This document shows, piece by piece, positions 1 to 10,050 of a DNA stretch of 64,000 nt. The notes beneath the pieces were generated by a model. That model was not told the DNA's origin, ran no database searches, and worked only from the letters and a program-made list of their open reading frames with translations. The translations under genes were made by a program, and so were the position numbers. Every line of letters starts with the position of its first letter. The stretch's first letter is position 1. Source of the stretch: Edaphochlamys debaryana (lineage: Eukaryota; Chlorophyta; Chlorophyceae; Chlamydomonadales); assembly GCA_016858145.1 (NCBI GenBank), contig JAEHOE010000054.1:434001-498000 (forward strand), read 5' to 3'.

Positions 1-348
1 GCAGCAGCGCATGGAAGAAGGGGGTTACGCGAAGCAGCAACCGCCGACTTCTCCCATGTCCTCCGCCCCAGCCTCGGCCTCGCCTCTACCCCCTCGCCTC
101 TACCCGAAAGTCTTCCTAGCGGGTGGTTGATGGTTGCTGGTTGGCGGCGCAAGGGCTCACCGGCGCTCTCCAATCTCCGCTCATACCAACCTCCCCCTCC
201 GCCGCCACTCCACCACTCCCGACCCAGCCCCGCCTGTGCCTCCGCCTTCGCCCATGCCTTCGCCCTCGCCTCTTTCTCCGCTCATGCCCCGCTCAATTAC
301 CCCTACCTCCATCCCCCCTGGACCCCTCCCCCCCACCCCCACCCCCAC

Positions 349-1199
349 CTGTCCATGACCGCTGACACGCAGGGCGTGGGCGCCCCAGGCACCGTGAGCA
401 GGTGAGTCAGGTCCAGCCTGGGGTGGGATACCGAGGGTGGAGACACACACGCGTGCTGTGAGGGACCCCCGTGGGTGGAGACCATGGTGCGGTCCCTGGT
501 AAGCTGCCAGTTTCCGCACACGCTGGCAACCCAAGCCGCAACCCAGGCAGTTGCTGCCCGCAAAAGCGCCCCCACGCTTCAAAAGGGCGCACTGCATAAC
601 CGGGAACCAGATACCTCCCGTACACACCCCGAGCACACACCGGCAGCCCAACCCGTTGAACGCATTAGGAATCCTAAAACGCACCTGATTCGGCGCAGAG
701 CGGCGGCCAGGGTGCGCCCCGCCGTGTCGTCCCCGAGGAGGGACACGAACACGGGCGCGGGGCGCTCGGGCGGCAACAGCCGCGCCAGGGCCTCGGCCAT
801 GTTGCGGCCCACACCGCCCGGCACCTGCCGCACCTGGGCGTTGTTTGGGCGTGTAAGTTGGGGAGAGGGGGGATTCAGAGGGGCGCAGGGGCGGTGGGGG
901 CGGGAGGCGGGTCGGGATGGAATTGCGCGGGCAAACCCTTGTTGCGGGAAACCGGAGCGCGCGAGTCACAAGCGCACCTGACCGGGCACGGAGGTGCCTC
1001 GCTGCACGTCCATGCCGCTCGGCTGGGCCTGGATGTCGAGTACGCATCCACCGACCACGACGAGCGGCAAGTTCGCGTTGATTACTGCCCATGGCGCAGA
1101 CGACGAGCGAGCTGTCCCTGGCTGACTACGAGAGGACTGGGAGTGTGAGCCGGGCGAGAGGTGCTGCAAGAGCACCGCGAGCCTGGTTTCCGAATTCAT
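349..1199 (-). CDS. PfkB-family carbohydrate/nucleoside kinase, 5' part (3' end outside window)
   Basis: Three exons read right to left: 1199-978, 833-685 and 417-349. Reading phase is continuous across both introns (phase 0, then phase 2), each with GT donor and AG acceptor; a fourth exon must lie left of the window. The protein reads VVVGGCVLDIQAQPS, RGTSVPGQ, then VPGGVGRNMAEALARL and PVFVSLLGDDTAG, and later GAPTPCVSAVMD. This is the N-terminal half of a PfkB/ribokinase fold: first beta strand, the GGVGRN substrate-binding signature, and the GDD segment. The order matches plant proteins annotated as pseudouridine kinases, which phosphorylate free pseudouridine, but the catalytic GAGD motif is not in the window, so the substrate is inferred. 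The start at 1199 is the first in-frame ATG; the first 40 residues are Ser/Arg-rich and could be a transit peptide. It shares a divergent upstream region with the gene starting at 1501. Confidence 0.75.
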
Positions 1200-1500
1200 C
1201 CGTGTTCTACCCGGGCAGCGCCCCCAGCACCCTTTCCTAGTTGCTCTGAAAATTAGGCGTTACGCTGTAAGTGATCGCGGTCAGTGGCTAATGAAACGCG
1301 TCTCCGCCTGCAGCCTTACCATCCCAGCGTTCATCAGAGTTGCCGGCCGAACATCTTCGCCATAAACTTTTGTATCACCACGTCAAGCATACTGTGCTCA
1401 CGTTAGCGCCAACACACGGCTAGCTTAAGCGCCGCAGCACGCACGCCGACTCGAACTTCGCGACCCATCCGCCGCCGCGGGGCGCCGCAACTCAGCCAGG
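1200..1500. promoter_or_regulatory. Divergent intergenic region between PfkB kinase and LYAR-type genes
   Basis: No coding signal on either strand. Base composition drops to a more AT-rich level than the flanking genes, as expected for 5' leaders and promoters. The two start codons face away from each other at 1199 and 1501. No specific element was recognised. Confidence 0.45.
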
Positions 1501-4250
1501 ATGGTGTGGTTTCACTGCGAGGACTGTGGTGACACCATCAAGAAGCCAAAGCTCGTGAACCACTATCGGTCGTGCTCGGCGTCGCGCTTCTCTTGCGTCG
1601 ATTGCCTGCAGGTTGGTCGGGGCCGCGCTGGTGGCAGTGTCGGGCAGCATGGGAGCTGCAGCAGCAAGAGGAATGGAGGTCTGGGGAGATTGAGTGGCTT
1701 GGGGGGGGGGCGACTGGGGGTAAGGGGTTCGGGAAGGGGAAGGTGGGGTGGGTGGGGTAAGACGCCGTGGGTAGGCAGCCGGCCACTGGCGGTGGCAGAG
1801 GCGGGGAGCCCAGGGTCCTTCCTGGCCATACGCTCTGGCCTCCCTGAAACCCCGCCTGGTACGCCGCCTTCCCCGCTCCTCCCCCTGCAGTACTTCACCA
1901 AAGCGACCGTCAACGTGAGTGGGCCGAGTGACGGCGAGCATCAGTCGGGGGAGGGGAGGGGATCCTATGACGCTGGGGCGCACGCCAGCCGGCGGCAGCC
2001 CGGCACTTGGCCCACACAATCGCTGGGGTTGATCCTCTATCCAGGGCTGCCTCGCAGTCCAGCCACCCACACTAGTGACGCGGCTGTTGCAGCGGCCCCG
2101 TTGCCCCGTCCTCGCTTGCGACACGGCACGCCCCACGCCCCACGCACTGGCTCCGTCGCTCACAAGCCATGGCCCCCATTCAGCCCCCCTCTCCCTTCCT
2201 CACTATACCCCCTTTCCCCCAAACCTCCCCTCCCTCAACCCCTTGCAGAGCCACACGGTGTGTGTGTCGGAGCATGAGAAGTACGCCCTAGCCGCCACAA
2301 AGCCCGGGGGCTTCGCGGCGGGGGGGCTGCCCGCGGGCGCAGGCGGCTCTGGGCCGGCGGCGGCGCCCTCGGAGCCCAGCGGCCTCGAGTTCCTGTCCAC
2401 CCGCCCGCCCTGGAAGTGCAAGTGAGAACAAGGAGGGGGCCTTGGTTGGGGGGCGAGTGCAGCGGGGGAGGGTGCAGCGCGGGAGGGGGGTGAAGCAGGG
2501 GGGCCGGGAGGGCAGTCGCAGGAAGGCCCCCGCAACTGTGTAACCCGCACCGCGCCACCCGCCCTTCCTCCGCCAACCCCACCTCCCCTCCCTTTCCCTC
2601 CCCTCCCTCCCCTGCCCTCACCGCTTTCGCCCCAGCGTCTGCAACGTCAACTGCACCAGCCGCGAGACGCTCGTGAACCACGCGACCGGCGCCAAGCACA
2701 AGCGCCGGGCCCGCGCCGCCCTGGCCGCCGCCAACGGCGGCGCCGCGGCCCCTGCCGACGGCGCCGCCGCCAACGGCAACGGCGCCGCCAACGGCGGCGG
2801 CGCGGCAGCGCCTGCCGCGGGCGCCAAGCGCAAGGCACCCGCCGGCAGCACCACCAGCTCTTCGTCTTGGTCGTCGTCCTCCTCGGATTCTTCGTCCTCG
2901 GGTAGCGACGGCGACACTAAGGGCGCGAAGAAGCCCGCCGCCAAGCGCCAGGCGGTGGGGGCCGCCAAGCCCGTGCCCGCGCCGGCGCCCGCTGTGGCCA
3001 AGAAGGCCGATAAGAAGAAGAAGAAGGGGGCCGGCTCCTCGTCTTCCTCGTCGTCGTCTTCGGAGGACGAGAGCAGCAGCAGCGATAGCGACAGCGACAG
3101 CGGGGACAAGAAGAAGGCGCCCGCCGCGGCGGCTGCCAAGCCCGCCGCCGCCGCCAAGCCCGCCGCCAAGGCCAAGGCGGAGAGCAGCTCGAGCAGCGAG
3201 GACAGCAGCGACAGCGACAGCGATAGCGACAGCGGGGACAAGAAGAAGGAGGTGAAGCCAGCGGGCAAGGCGGCGGCGCCGGCGGCGAAGCCCGCTGCTG
3301 CCGCTGCTAAGGCCAAGGCTGAGGCCAAGCCGGCGGCCTCCTCTTCCTCCTCCGAGTCCTCCTCATCTTCTGAAGACGAGAGCAGCGACAGCGACAGCGG
3401 GGACAAGAAGGCGACGCCCGCCAAGGCCGCCGCCGCCGCCAAGCCGGCCACCGCCGCCAAGCCCGCCGCCGCCGCCGCCACCCCCGCCGCCAAGGCCAAG
3501 CCGGCGGCGTCTGCCTCCTCCTCCGAATCCTCTTCCTCGGAGGACGAGAGCAGCGACAGCGACAGCGACTCGGGCGACGGGAAGGCCGCGCAGAGGCCTC
3601 GGTCCGTGCCCGAGAAGACGCCGGTGTCGGGCAAGACGGCCTCGGCGTCGGCGCCGTCGCCGGCGGCGGGCGCCAAGCGCAAGGCCCCCGAGGCGAGCAG
3701 CAGCTCTAGCAGTGAGGAGGAGAGCAGCTCTTCGGAGGATGAGAGCTCGGAGGACTCAGGGGAGAAGGGCAAGAAGCCCGCCGCCAAGGCTGAGGCAAAG
3801 GCGGCCAAGCCCGCGGCGGCGGCGGCTGCAACGCCGGCGTCCAAGCCCGCCGCCAAGGCCAAGGCGGAGAGCAGCTCGAGCAGCGAGGACAGCAGCGACA
3901 GCGACAGCGATAGCGACAGCGGGGACAAGAAGGGCGCGGCGGCGGCGGCGGCCAAGACCACGCCGGCGCCCAAGCCGGCGGCGGCCAAGCCCGCTGCCGC
4001 CAAGGCCGCGAGCAGCAGCGACGACAGCAGCAGCAGCGATGACGAGAGCTCGGACTCGGACGATTCGGATGAGAGGAAGCCGGCCGCCAAGGCCAAGGCC
4101 GCCACGCCCGCCGCCACGCCCGCGGCCAAGCCCGCGGCCAAGGCCAAGGCGGAGAGCAGCAGCGATGACAGCAGCTCTTCCGAGGAGGAGAGCAGCAGCG
4201 ATGAGAGCTCGGAGGACGAGGCGCCTCCCGCCAAGAAGGCCAAGAAGTGA
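1501..4250 (+). CDS. LYAR: LYAR-type C2HC zinc-finger protein with Nopp140/SRP40-like acidic-serine tail
   Basis: Four exons: 1501-1611, 1891-1914 (only 24 nt), 2249-2421 and 2636-4250, all in phase, giving about 640 residues. The N-terminus has the LYAR C2HC layout (Cys6, Cys9, His21, Cys25, then Cys32 and Cys35), followed by a conserved short VSEHEKYA segment. Exon 4 opens with a second finger, CNVCNVNCTSRETLVNHATG then a distal His, as in plant LYAR proteins. After residue about 130 the protein becomes an Ala/Lys/Pro-rich chain with at least nine Ser/Asp/Glu blocks (SSSSEDSSDSDSDSDSGDKK and variants). This resembles CK2-phosphorylated nucleolar chaperones such as Nopp140, but no SRP40 C-terminal domain is present; it ends in AKKAKK. 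LYAR proteins act in the nucleolus in ribosome biogenesis and nucleic-acid binding. Gene identity rests on the two fingers; the tail is low complexity. Confidence 0.85.
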
Positions 4251-6271
4251 ATGCTGGGACGCGTGAGAGCGGCGAAGGCGCGGGCGGCCCTTCGCGCGGG
4301 CTGAGGAGGAGCCCGGTCAGCGTAATGGCGCAAGCAAGGGGAGCTTGGTATCGATGGGGAGGGGACGGGAGTGCAGTCCAAAGAGCGGGGGCCGACGGGC
4401 GGGATGTGCGAGGGGCTGGCGGCGGATAGATGGGGTGCAGGAGGAGAGGGGAGCGAGCAGGATGTGCGTTGACTTGGATGCTGGGTGCGAAGGCACGAGA
4501 TCTACCGTGAGCGCCCATGGGTCCTAGGGCTGGGGGTAAGCGGTGGTCGGTGCTTGGGGCGGGGGGCACCGGGAGGTACCGGAAAGTGCGGCGCTCTGTG
4601 CCTTGGTTGGGGCCTGGAGGAGCGGTCTTCGAGAAGGGTTTGGAGGGTGGACAAGGGCGCAGCGGCTTAAGAAATATGGCGGAGGTTGCGTGGGATTGCG
4701 GGGTGAGCAGCCCCCTCCCGGATCTGGCCCCTTGGCGCAAACGAGGGGCCGGCCGGCGTTGGCGGTATGGCGGTATGTGAGGAGGGGCAGTGTCTGTGGG
4801 CCAGAGGGAGAGCGGCGCTGGGCAGGGGTAAGTACCGGACCCGGTCTGCCGGACCGGGCTGATACCCTGCAACACTGTTCAGTGGCGCCGCCCGTGTGCA
4901 CTACACGTAGCAGACATGCAGTATCTGGAGTCGGCTGCCCCTGGCCACTGGGCGTGCTGCTATTCTTGTGCCGAGTGCCGGCTTTGCTCAAATAGCAGTC
5001 CCATGCAACGCCTGCATGCCATCAGCAGGACCGTGGCAGAAACCTGGCAGTGCGTACCGTTAATCGCGTGATGACGGAGGCAATCGCTGCAGGGGCGCTT
5101 CTGGACTGTGCACAGCCGAGCCCCTGGAGGTGGGCGACGGGGCGTTGAATCACAGGGCGAGTCTGGGATTCACTTCCTTTGCCAAGGGGGGTGGCGGGCA
5201 TAGCCCCCGAATGGCGCACTAGCAGCAAGGCTATCTAGCACCACACGGAGCGGTATGCGCGGACGAAGTAGTCGGTGATGCGGCATGCTGTTGCTGGGGT
5301 TGAAGGTGTAGAGCTGAGCCGGCGAACTCCAGCAATCTAACAGGTCCTATGGGAGACAGGCGCGAATAGCACTTTCCTGAGCCGCTTGAAGAAGCCCCCA
5401 GCCGTGAAGCGTGCCAGTCGTCTATGGTCAAGGGGGGTAGTCAAGCAGTGCTCAGCAGAGCAAACCGGTCAGCGTTCAGTGCCAGGGGTACGGGAACACG
5501 TTGCCTTCAACTGCGCAGGTCAGCTCAGCGCAGTGCAGCATTGAAATACTACCCTGCACCCCTAGGAGCTGATTGCCACCTGGCGGGCAAGACCCAAACC
5601 CTCCCTGCATATTGCCACACGCTCCGTGCCTCGGGCTCACGCTCTGCAAGAGCCCACACGCACGCTTGTCCTGACCAGCACCCCCACCTGGCTACGCTTC
5701 ACAGGCTTTTTGCGTCGGCCAACGAAATGCGACGCCACGACTCCGCGGCACTACGCCCCGTTGTCTATAATAACCCCCACCTGACCAGCACTCCTACGCA
5801 TGGAGCCATAACACGGTCCTGCCCCCACTACCCTCGCCCGCGCACTTCATTACTGTAAGTCCCGTCAAGGACATACCGAAACGCAGACGGGCTGGGAAAC
5901 TACTTTGCGCTTCTAATGAGGCACGGCGCGCCCCCGCCGTCCACTCATCCCTCAACGTCTCGCAGGTAGCAGTGCGCAGCGGCGGATCTCCTGCAATGCG
6001 TCAGCGAGATCTTTCGCCGATCAGATCCTGGTGGGATCAGACCAACCTCACAATAAAGCACGGACGCCCCGAAAAATTCAGTCACGTCCACGTCACCTGG
6101 GCCATCACCTCCAGCCGACGACCCGGACAGTCTCCTGGCACGCACGCACGCACGCACGCACGCACCCACATCCACCCCTGCTCGACATTACCTACCTCTC
6201 ATTCGTTCGTTGCTTCAGGACACCACCCGTACCCACAAGCCCTCATGCATTATAGGCTGGCCTCTACCCGC
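4251..6271. other. Gene-poor stretch: 3' flanks of convergent LYAR and MYND genes
   Basis: The first part should be the LYAR-type 3' UTR and the last part the 3' UTR of the minus-strand MYND gene. Open frames here show no family signature and no credible splice-linked coding. A short hairpin (CCCGGTC near 4840, GACCGGG near 4852) and a CACG microsatellite near 6139 are the only structures noticed. Confidence 0.5.
6139..6165. repeat. (CACG)n microsatellite
   Basis: About six uninterrupted CACG units in the probable 3' UTR of the MYND-finger gene. Confidence 0.9.
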
Positions 6272-9200
6272 TCAGCCGGCCCTGCCCCCGCCTTGGCACA
6301 CCGCCTTGTGGCCCGCCCGCCAGTGCGCCGTCTGGCACTCGCGGCAGCAGTACGACACCCGCCCACAGCGCCCGCAGTGCTGCAGCCGCAGCCCCGCCTC
6401 GCTGTCGCCGGCCAGGTTGGCGCAGGCGGGGTTGGCGCAGGCGGGCAGCAGCGCCCGCGCCTCCGCCCTCAGAGCATGCAGCGCCGCCTCCGCCTCCGCA
6501 CCCCCACCATTACCTGCACCCTCACGCCCCTCCCCGCCCGCTCTGCGCTCGGGCCCAGCCTCCGGCTCTGAGCTCGGGTCCCGCAGGAAGATCGCGAGGC
6601 CGTTGAGGCTGTCGTACAGGTCTGGCTCGATGGGGGCGAGCTGCGCCGCCAACCACTGCAGGGCCTCGGGCCGCCAGCAGGCCCGCGCAGACGTGCCGTG
6701 AGGCCCAGGCCCGGGCCCGCCGGGGCCCGGCTGCGCGCCGGCGCTGACGGGGCCCCATGCGTGGAGCAGATCGTTCAAGGCCAGGCATGCCAAGCACCTG
6801 CCCAGCTTGGGCATCACCACGGGCCCCGCGCCCGGCAGGCCCCCGTGGGCCCACGCCAGGTCCAGCAGGGCCCCGAGCACCGGGACCAGCTGGGCCTCCT
6901 CTGCCAGGGCCCGCAGGCCCAGCGCCGTGCTGAGGCGTGTGTCCGGCGGGCTGCCTGGTCCGCGCGAGCTCGCGTGCACGTGCGAGGCGTAAACGACATC
7001 GAACCACAGGCTGTTCACCCAGGTCGCGATCTGCGTGTCCAGCTCGTCCTCGTCAGCCTTGGGCCCGCCTGGGCCCGCGCTTGGGCCTGGGCCTGGGCCC
7101 GCGCGGGGCTGCCCCAGCTTGAGCCCCGCCGCCTCCCTCGTCAGCCGCGACAGCTCGGGCAGAAGCCGACGCACGGCGAGGGCGAGCACGAAGGCAGGGG
7201 CGCAGGGCCGAGAGGGGTCCACGGGGCCGGGGGCCTCCGCATCGTCCACCCCCGATATGAGCCACGTCAGCGCCGTCTTGATCAGGCGTATGCCGAAGAG
7301 GACCCACGCGCCCCTCGCATCGTACTTGCCGTACCCGTCCACGGGAAACAGGAGATCGGCGGGATCTGTACGGCGCAGGATCTTGGCCAGCGTCGCGAGG
7401 AACGCCGCGGCCTGGGCGGGCGGGCTGTGCACCAGCAGGGCAATGGCGGAGTCGCATGGGGGAGGGGAGGTTGGGGGCCCCAGCGGCGTTGCGAGGAGGG
7501 CGACGGCGAGGGCTGCCTCGCTCCCCGACGGGTGGTCCCCGCCGGCGCGGAGGAGGGTCTCCAGCAGCGGTACCACGCCGCCGGCTATGGCTGCGGCCGC
7601 GGCGGGCGGCAGCTGGGCATGGGAGGAGAGCAGCCGCGGCGCCTCACCTGCAAGGCAGAGGCGCAGGAAGACGACCAGGGCAAGGGCAAGCGCCTGAGTG
7701 CGGGTGCGATGGGCAAGGCGGCAGCGGAGGTGCTCTCACTACACCCTTTGGGGAGGCAGCCGGGGACATCGCGTGCTTGCGGGCAAAAAACACTTGCCTG
7801 GCGCATCGAACAACGGCAAGACCGCGTCCGACATAAGCTGGACAGCGTCCTGCACAAAGCCATCCCGAGCCGCCGGCTCCATGACATAGAGACAGTGGAC
7901 CATGGCATCGAGGAGCTCGGGCCAGGCTGCCGCCGCCTCGGCCGCCCACGCGCGCGGCTGCATGTGTGCGCATATCACCGTGTTGTGCAGGGCCTGGGCC
8001 GCGACCCTCGCCATCTCCGCGGCGGACAGCAGCGCCGCGAACGGCCGTAGCGACGGCCGCCTTCCGTGGACCCAGCAGCACTGGACGCGCAGCCCGTAGC
8101 GCGGCGCCGCGGTCGTCAGCCGGCTCTCATCGCAGGCAGCCGCGGCCGAGGCGCCAGCCAGCCGCAGGGCGCGGATTGCGAGGCGGACGGCCGCGCGCGG
8201 CGGGAAGGGCAGCGGGTGTACCAATTGGCGCAACGCAACGGCCAGCAAGCCCGAGCTGACCGGCGCGCCGTGCACAGTCGGGTATGTCGCTGTCGCGGTG
8301 TCCAGGGGTACCGCGATGGGGTTGTACGGCAGGCCACATGGCAGGCCATCCGCAGCGGACAGGTAGCAGGCGCCCATGAGGGTGAGCGCGTGGCAGCCGC
8401 AGGGCCCCACGACGTCATCCGTCAGGCGACGGAGGCCGTGCGCGTTATGACCGTCCGCGAGTGCCATCACGTCGATGACATTGTCGCAAGCGTCGTTGAG
8501 GTATTTGAGCGCGTTCCCCTGCGCTCGTAGCAGCTGCTCGGTCGGTGCGAATGCGCCGGGGCCTGGCGCCTGGAGCAGGAGGAAGACGAGCCGGCCGGCG
8601 TGGTCGAGGAAGCGGCTGCCGTGGAGCAATGTCAGGAGGGCTGCGGCCAGGGTCTCGTCCTGTCGGCGCAGGCAAGCGTGGGCCAGGTGGTTGAGCAAGC
8701 CCAGGCTGGACGAGATATGCCATCCTGTGCGGGTGCGTCGCACGAGCTCGGCCCACGCAACTGAGGGCCCTGCCGCTGCCGCCGAGGGCTCTGCCGCTGC
8801 TGCCGCCGTGGGCCCTGCCGCTGCTGCCGACGCGGGCCCTGCCGCTGCTGCTGCCGCTGCCGCCGAGCGCTCTGTCGCTGCCGCTGCCGCTGAGGGCCCT
8901 GCCGCTGCCGCTGCCGCCGAGAGCCCTGCCGCTGCCACTGCCTCTGCCGTTGAGGGCCCTGCCGCTGCCGCTGGGAGCTCCGTCGCTGCCGCCCAGGGCC
9001 CTGCCTCTGCCGCCGAGAGCCCTATCGCAGCCGCCGAGGGCCCTGCCAATGCCGCCGGTTGTCCTGCCGAGGGCACCGCAGACCCTGCGGCAAGCAGCTC
9101 TCCAGCTGCCGCAGCTTGCCGTGCCGCGGCGTGAAAGACTTGGGACTGGAAAAGAGCTTGTCTGAGCGATTGCAGGAGCTCCTGGGCGGCGGGGCTGCCG

Positions 9201-9589
9201 GACGGCCCGTCAACCACCGAGGTGAGGGCCAGGCCGCACACGTCCATGGAAAGGCACGCCACCGCATCCCGGTGGTACTCCGCTAGATCATCGCTGGTGC
9301 TCCCCGCGTCTTTGCGGACCGCGTATGCCACCAGCTGCGCGATGGCAGCAGGCACTGCACGAAATCCGCCATCGCCTGCAACTGCCTCCACGAGGAGAAG
9401 GCCAGATGCCTTGACTAGTAAGTAGGTTCTGAGCTGGTCTAGGTCATTTCGCAGCTGCTGGAGTTGCGCAGTGTCCAGTTCGGGCTGTTTGTGCGCGAAT
9501 AGCCGGTCCGCAGCATCCGGCAGGCTCCGCAGCGCTGTTGCTATGTGCTGAGGTAACTGCGGGCGCGAGCGGGGCCTGCGAGGCGGCAT
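6272..9589 (-). CDS. Large MYND-type zinc-finger protein
   Basis: Two long exons. Exon 1 runs from ATG 9589 to about 7798, exon 2 from about 7647 to the stop at 6272, giving roughly 1,055 residues. The C-terminus carries a MYND finger: CANPACANLAG, then LQHCGRCGRVSYCCRECQ and AHWRAGHKAVC, with the Cys/His spacing of the family. MYND fingers bind Pro-rich peptides and act in protein-protein contacts; green algae have many such proteins of unknown role. The rest is Ala/Leu-rich and probably helical. Residues about 153-277 (8757-9130) are Ala/Gly/Pro/Ser repeats. The best-phased junction uses a GC donor (CCAG then GCAAGT at 7798) with acceptor at 7648, both phase 1. A different acceptor at 7694 would keep an attractive extra helix but does not match that phase, so the junction is uncertain. 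Confidence 0.75.
8757..9130 (-). repeat. Degenerate Ala-rich coding repeat (GPSAAAAA-type units)
   Basis: Within the MYND gene, GCN runs broken by Gly-Pro-Ser/Ala or Glu-Pro/Arg-Ser recur every 5-12 codons. On the plus strand this shows as repeated GGCCCTGCCGCTGC-like strings. It is an in-frame repeat, so likely tolerated length variation in a linker. Confidence 0.8.
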
Positions 9590-10050
9590 GCTGGCTGGCT
9601 GTGCAGTCAGGTGTGTGCAGTCGCGATGCCCGTGCGCAAGGAACTAGGTTCCCATCAGAATGGTTCGGGGGACAATAGATCGTATGGCGTGAAGAGACAG
9701 TAGATGGCATGTAGATGGCATCGGCCGCAACACGGCCTTGGGGGCACCAGACGGATCTGGGCCAACGGTATCCGCCTAGCGGCCGAGGGCCCCTCCTGCC
9801 CAACATTCCGGTCCTCGCCACCCAGCTCTCATGCGCCAGATTGCGTACAGCCCGCAGGCACCCACTGACGCCGCCCGGCATAGGCCCACTTAGGCGGCTC
9901 TGCTCCCCTCTGCCTCCAAATCCACCCAATCCAACCTACGCAGCCCCAAACTTCCAGCCCCCGACAACCCAGCACCCACGCGGCCAGCCTCATCCCCTCC
10001 TTCTACACCCCTGCCGTACACGTGCGCCGTATACGTACGGCATCCGCACA
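9590..10050. other. Intergenic: MYND 5' flank and RPN12 3' flank
   Basis: Both neighbours are on the minus strand, so this holds the RPN12 3' UTR (right part) and the MYND promoter/5' UTR (left part). No coding feature or recognisable element was found. Confidence 0.5.

Noticed and set aside
2618..4381. Minus-strand open frame of 587 codons, Leu/Ser/Ala-rich
   Set aside because: It is the antisense shadow of the Ser/Asp/Lys/Ala repeats of the LYAR-type exon 4, which has zinc fingers and splice support on the plus strand.
4840..4858. Hairpin CCCGGTC/GACCGGG as a terminator
   Set aside because: Bacterial-type terminators do not apply to nuclear genes; in such GC-rich DNA short hairpins are common by chance.
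9444..9929. Open frame between the MYND and RPN12 genes
   Set aside because: Partly antisense to or out of frame with the MYND exon start, and without motif or splice support.
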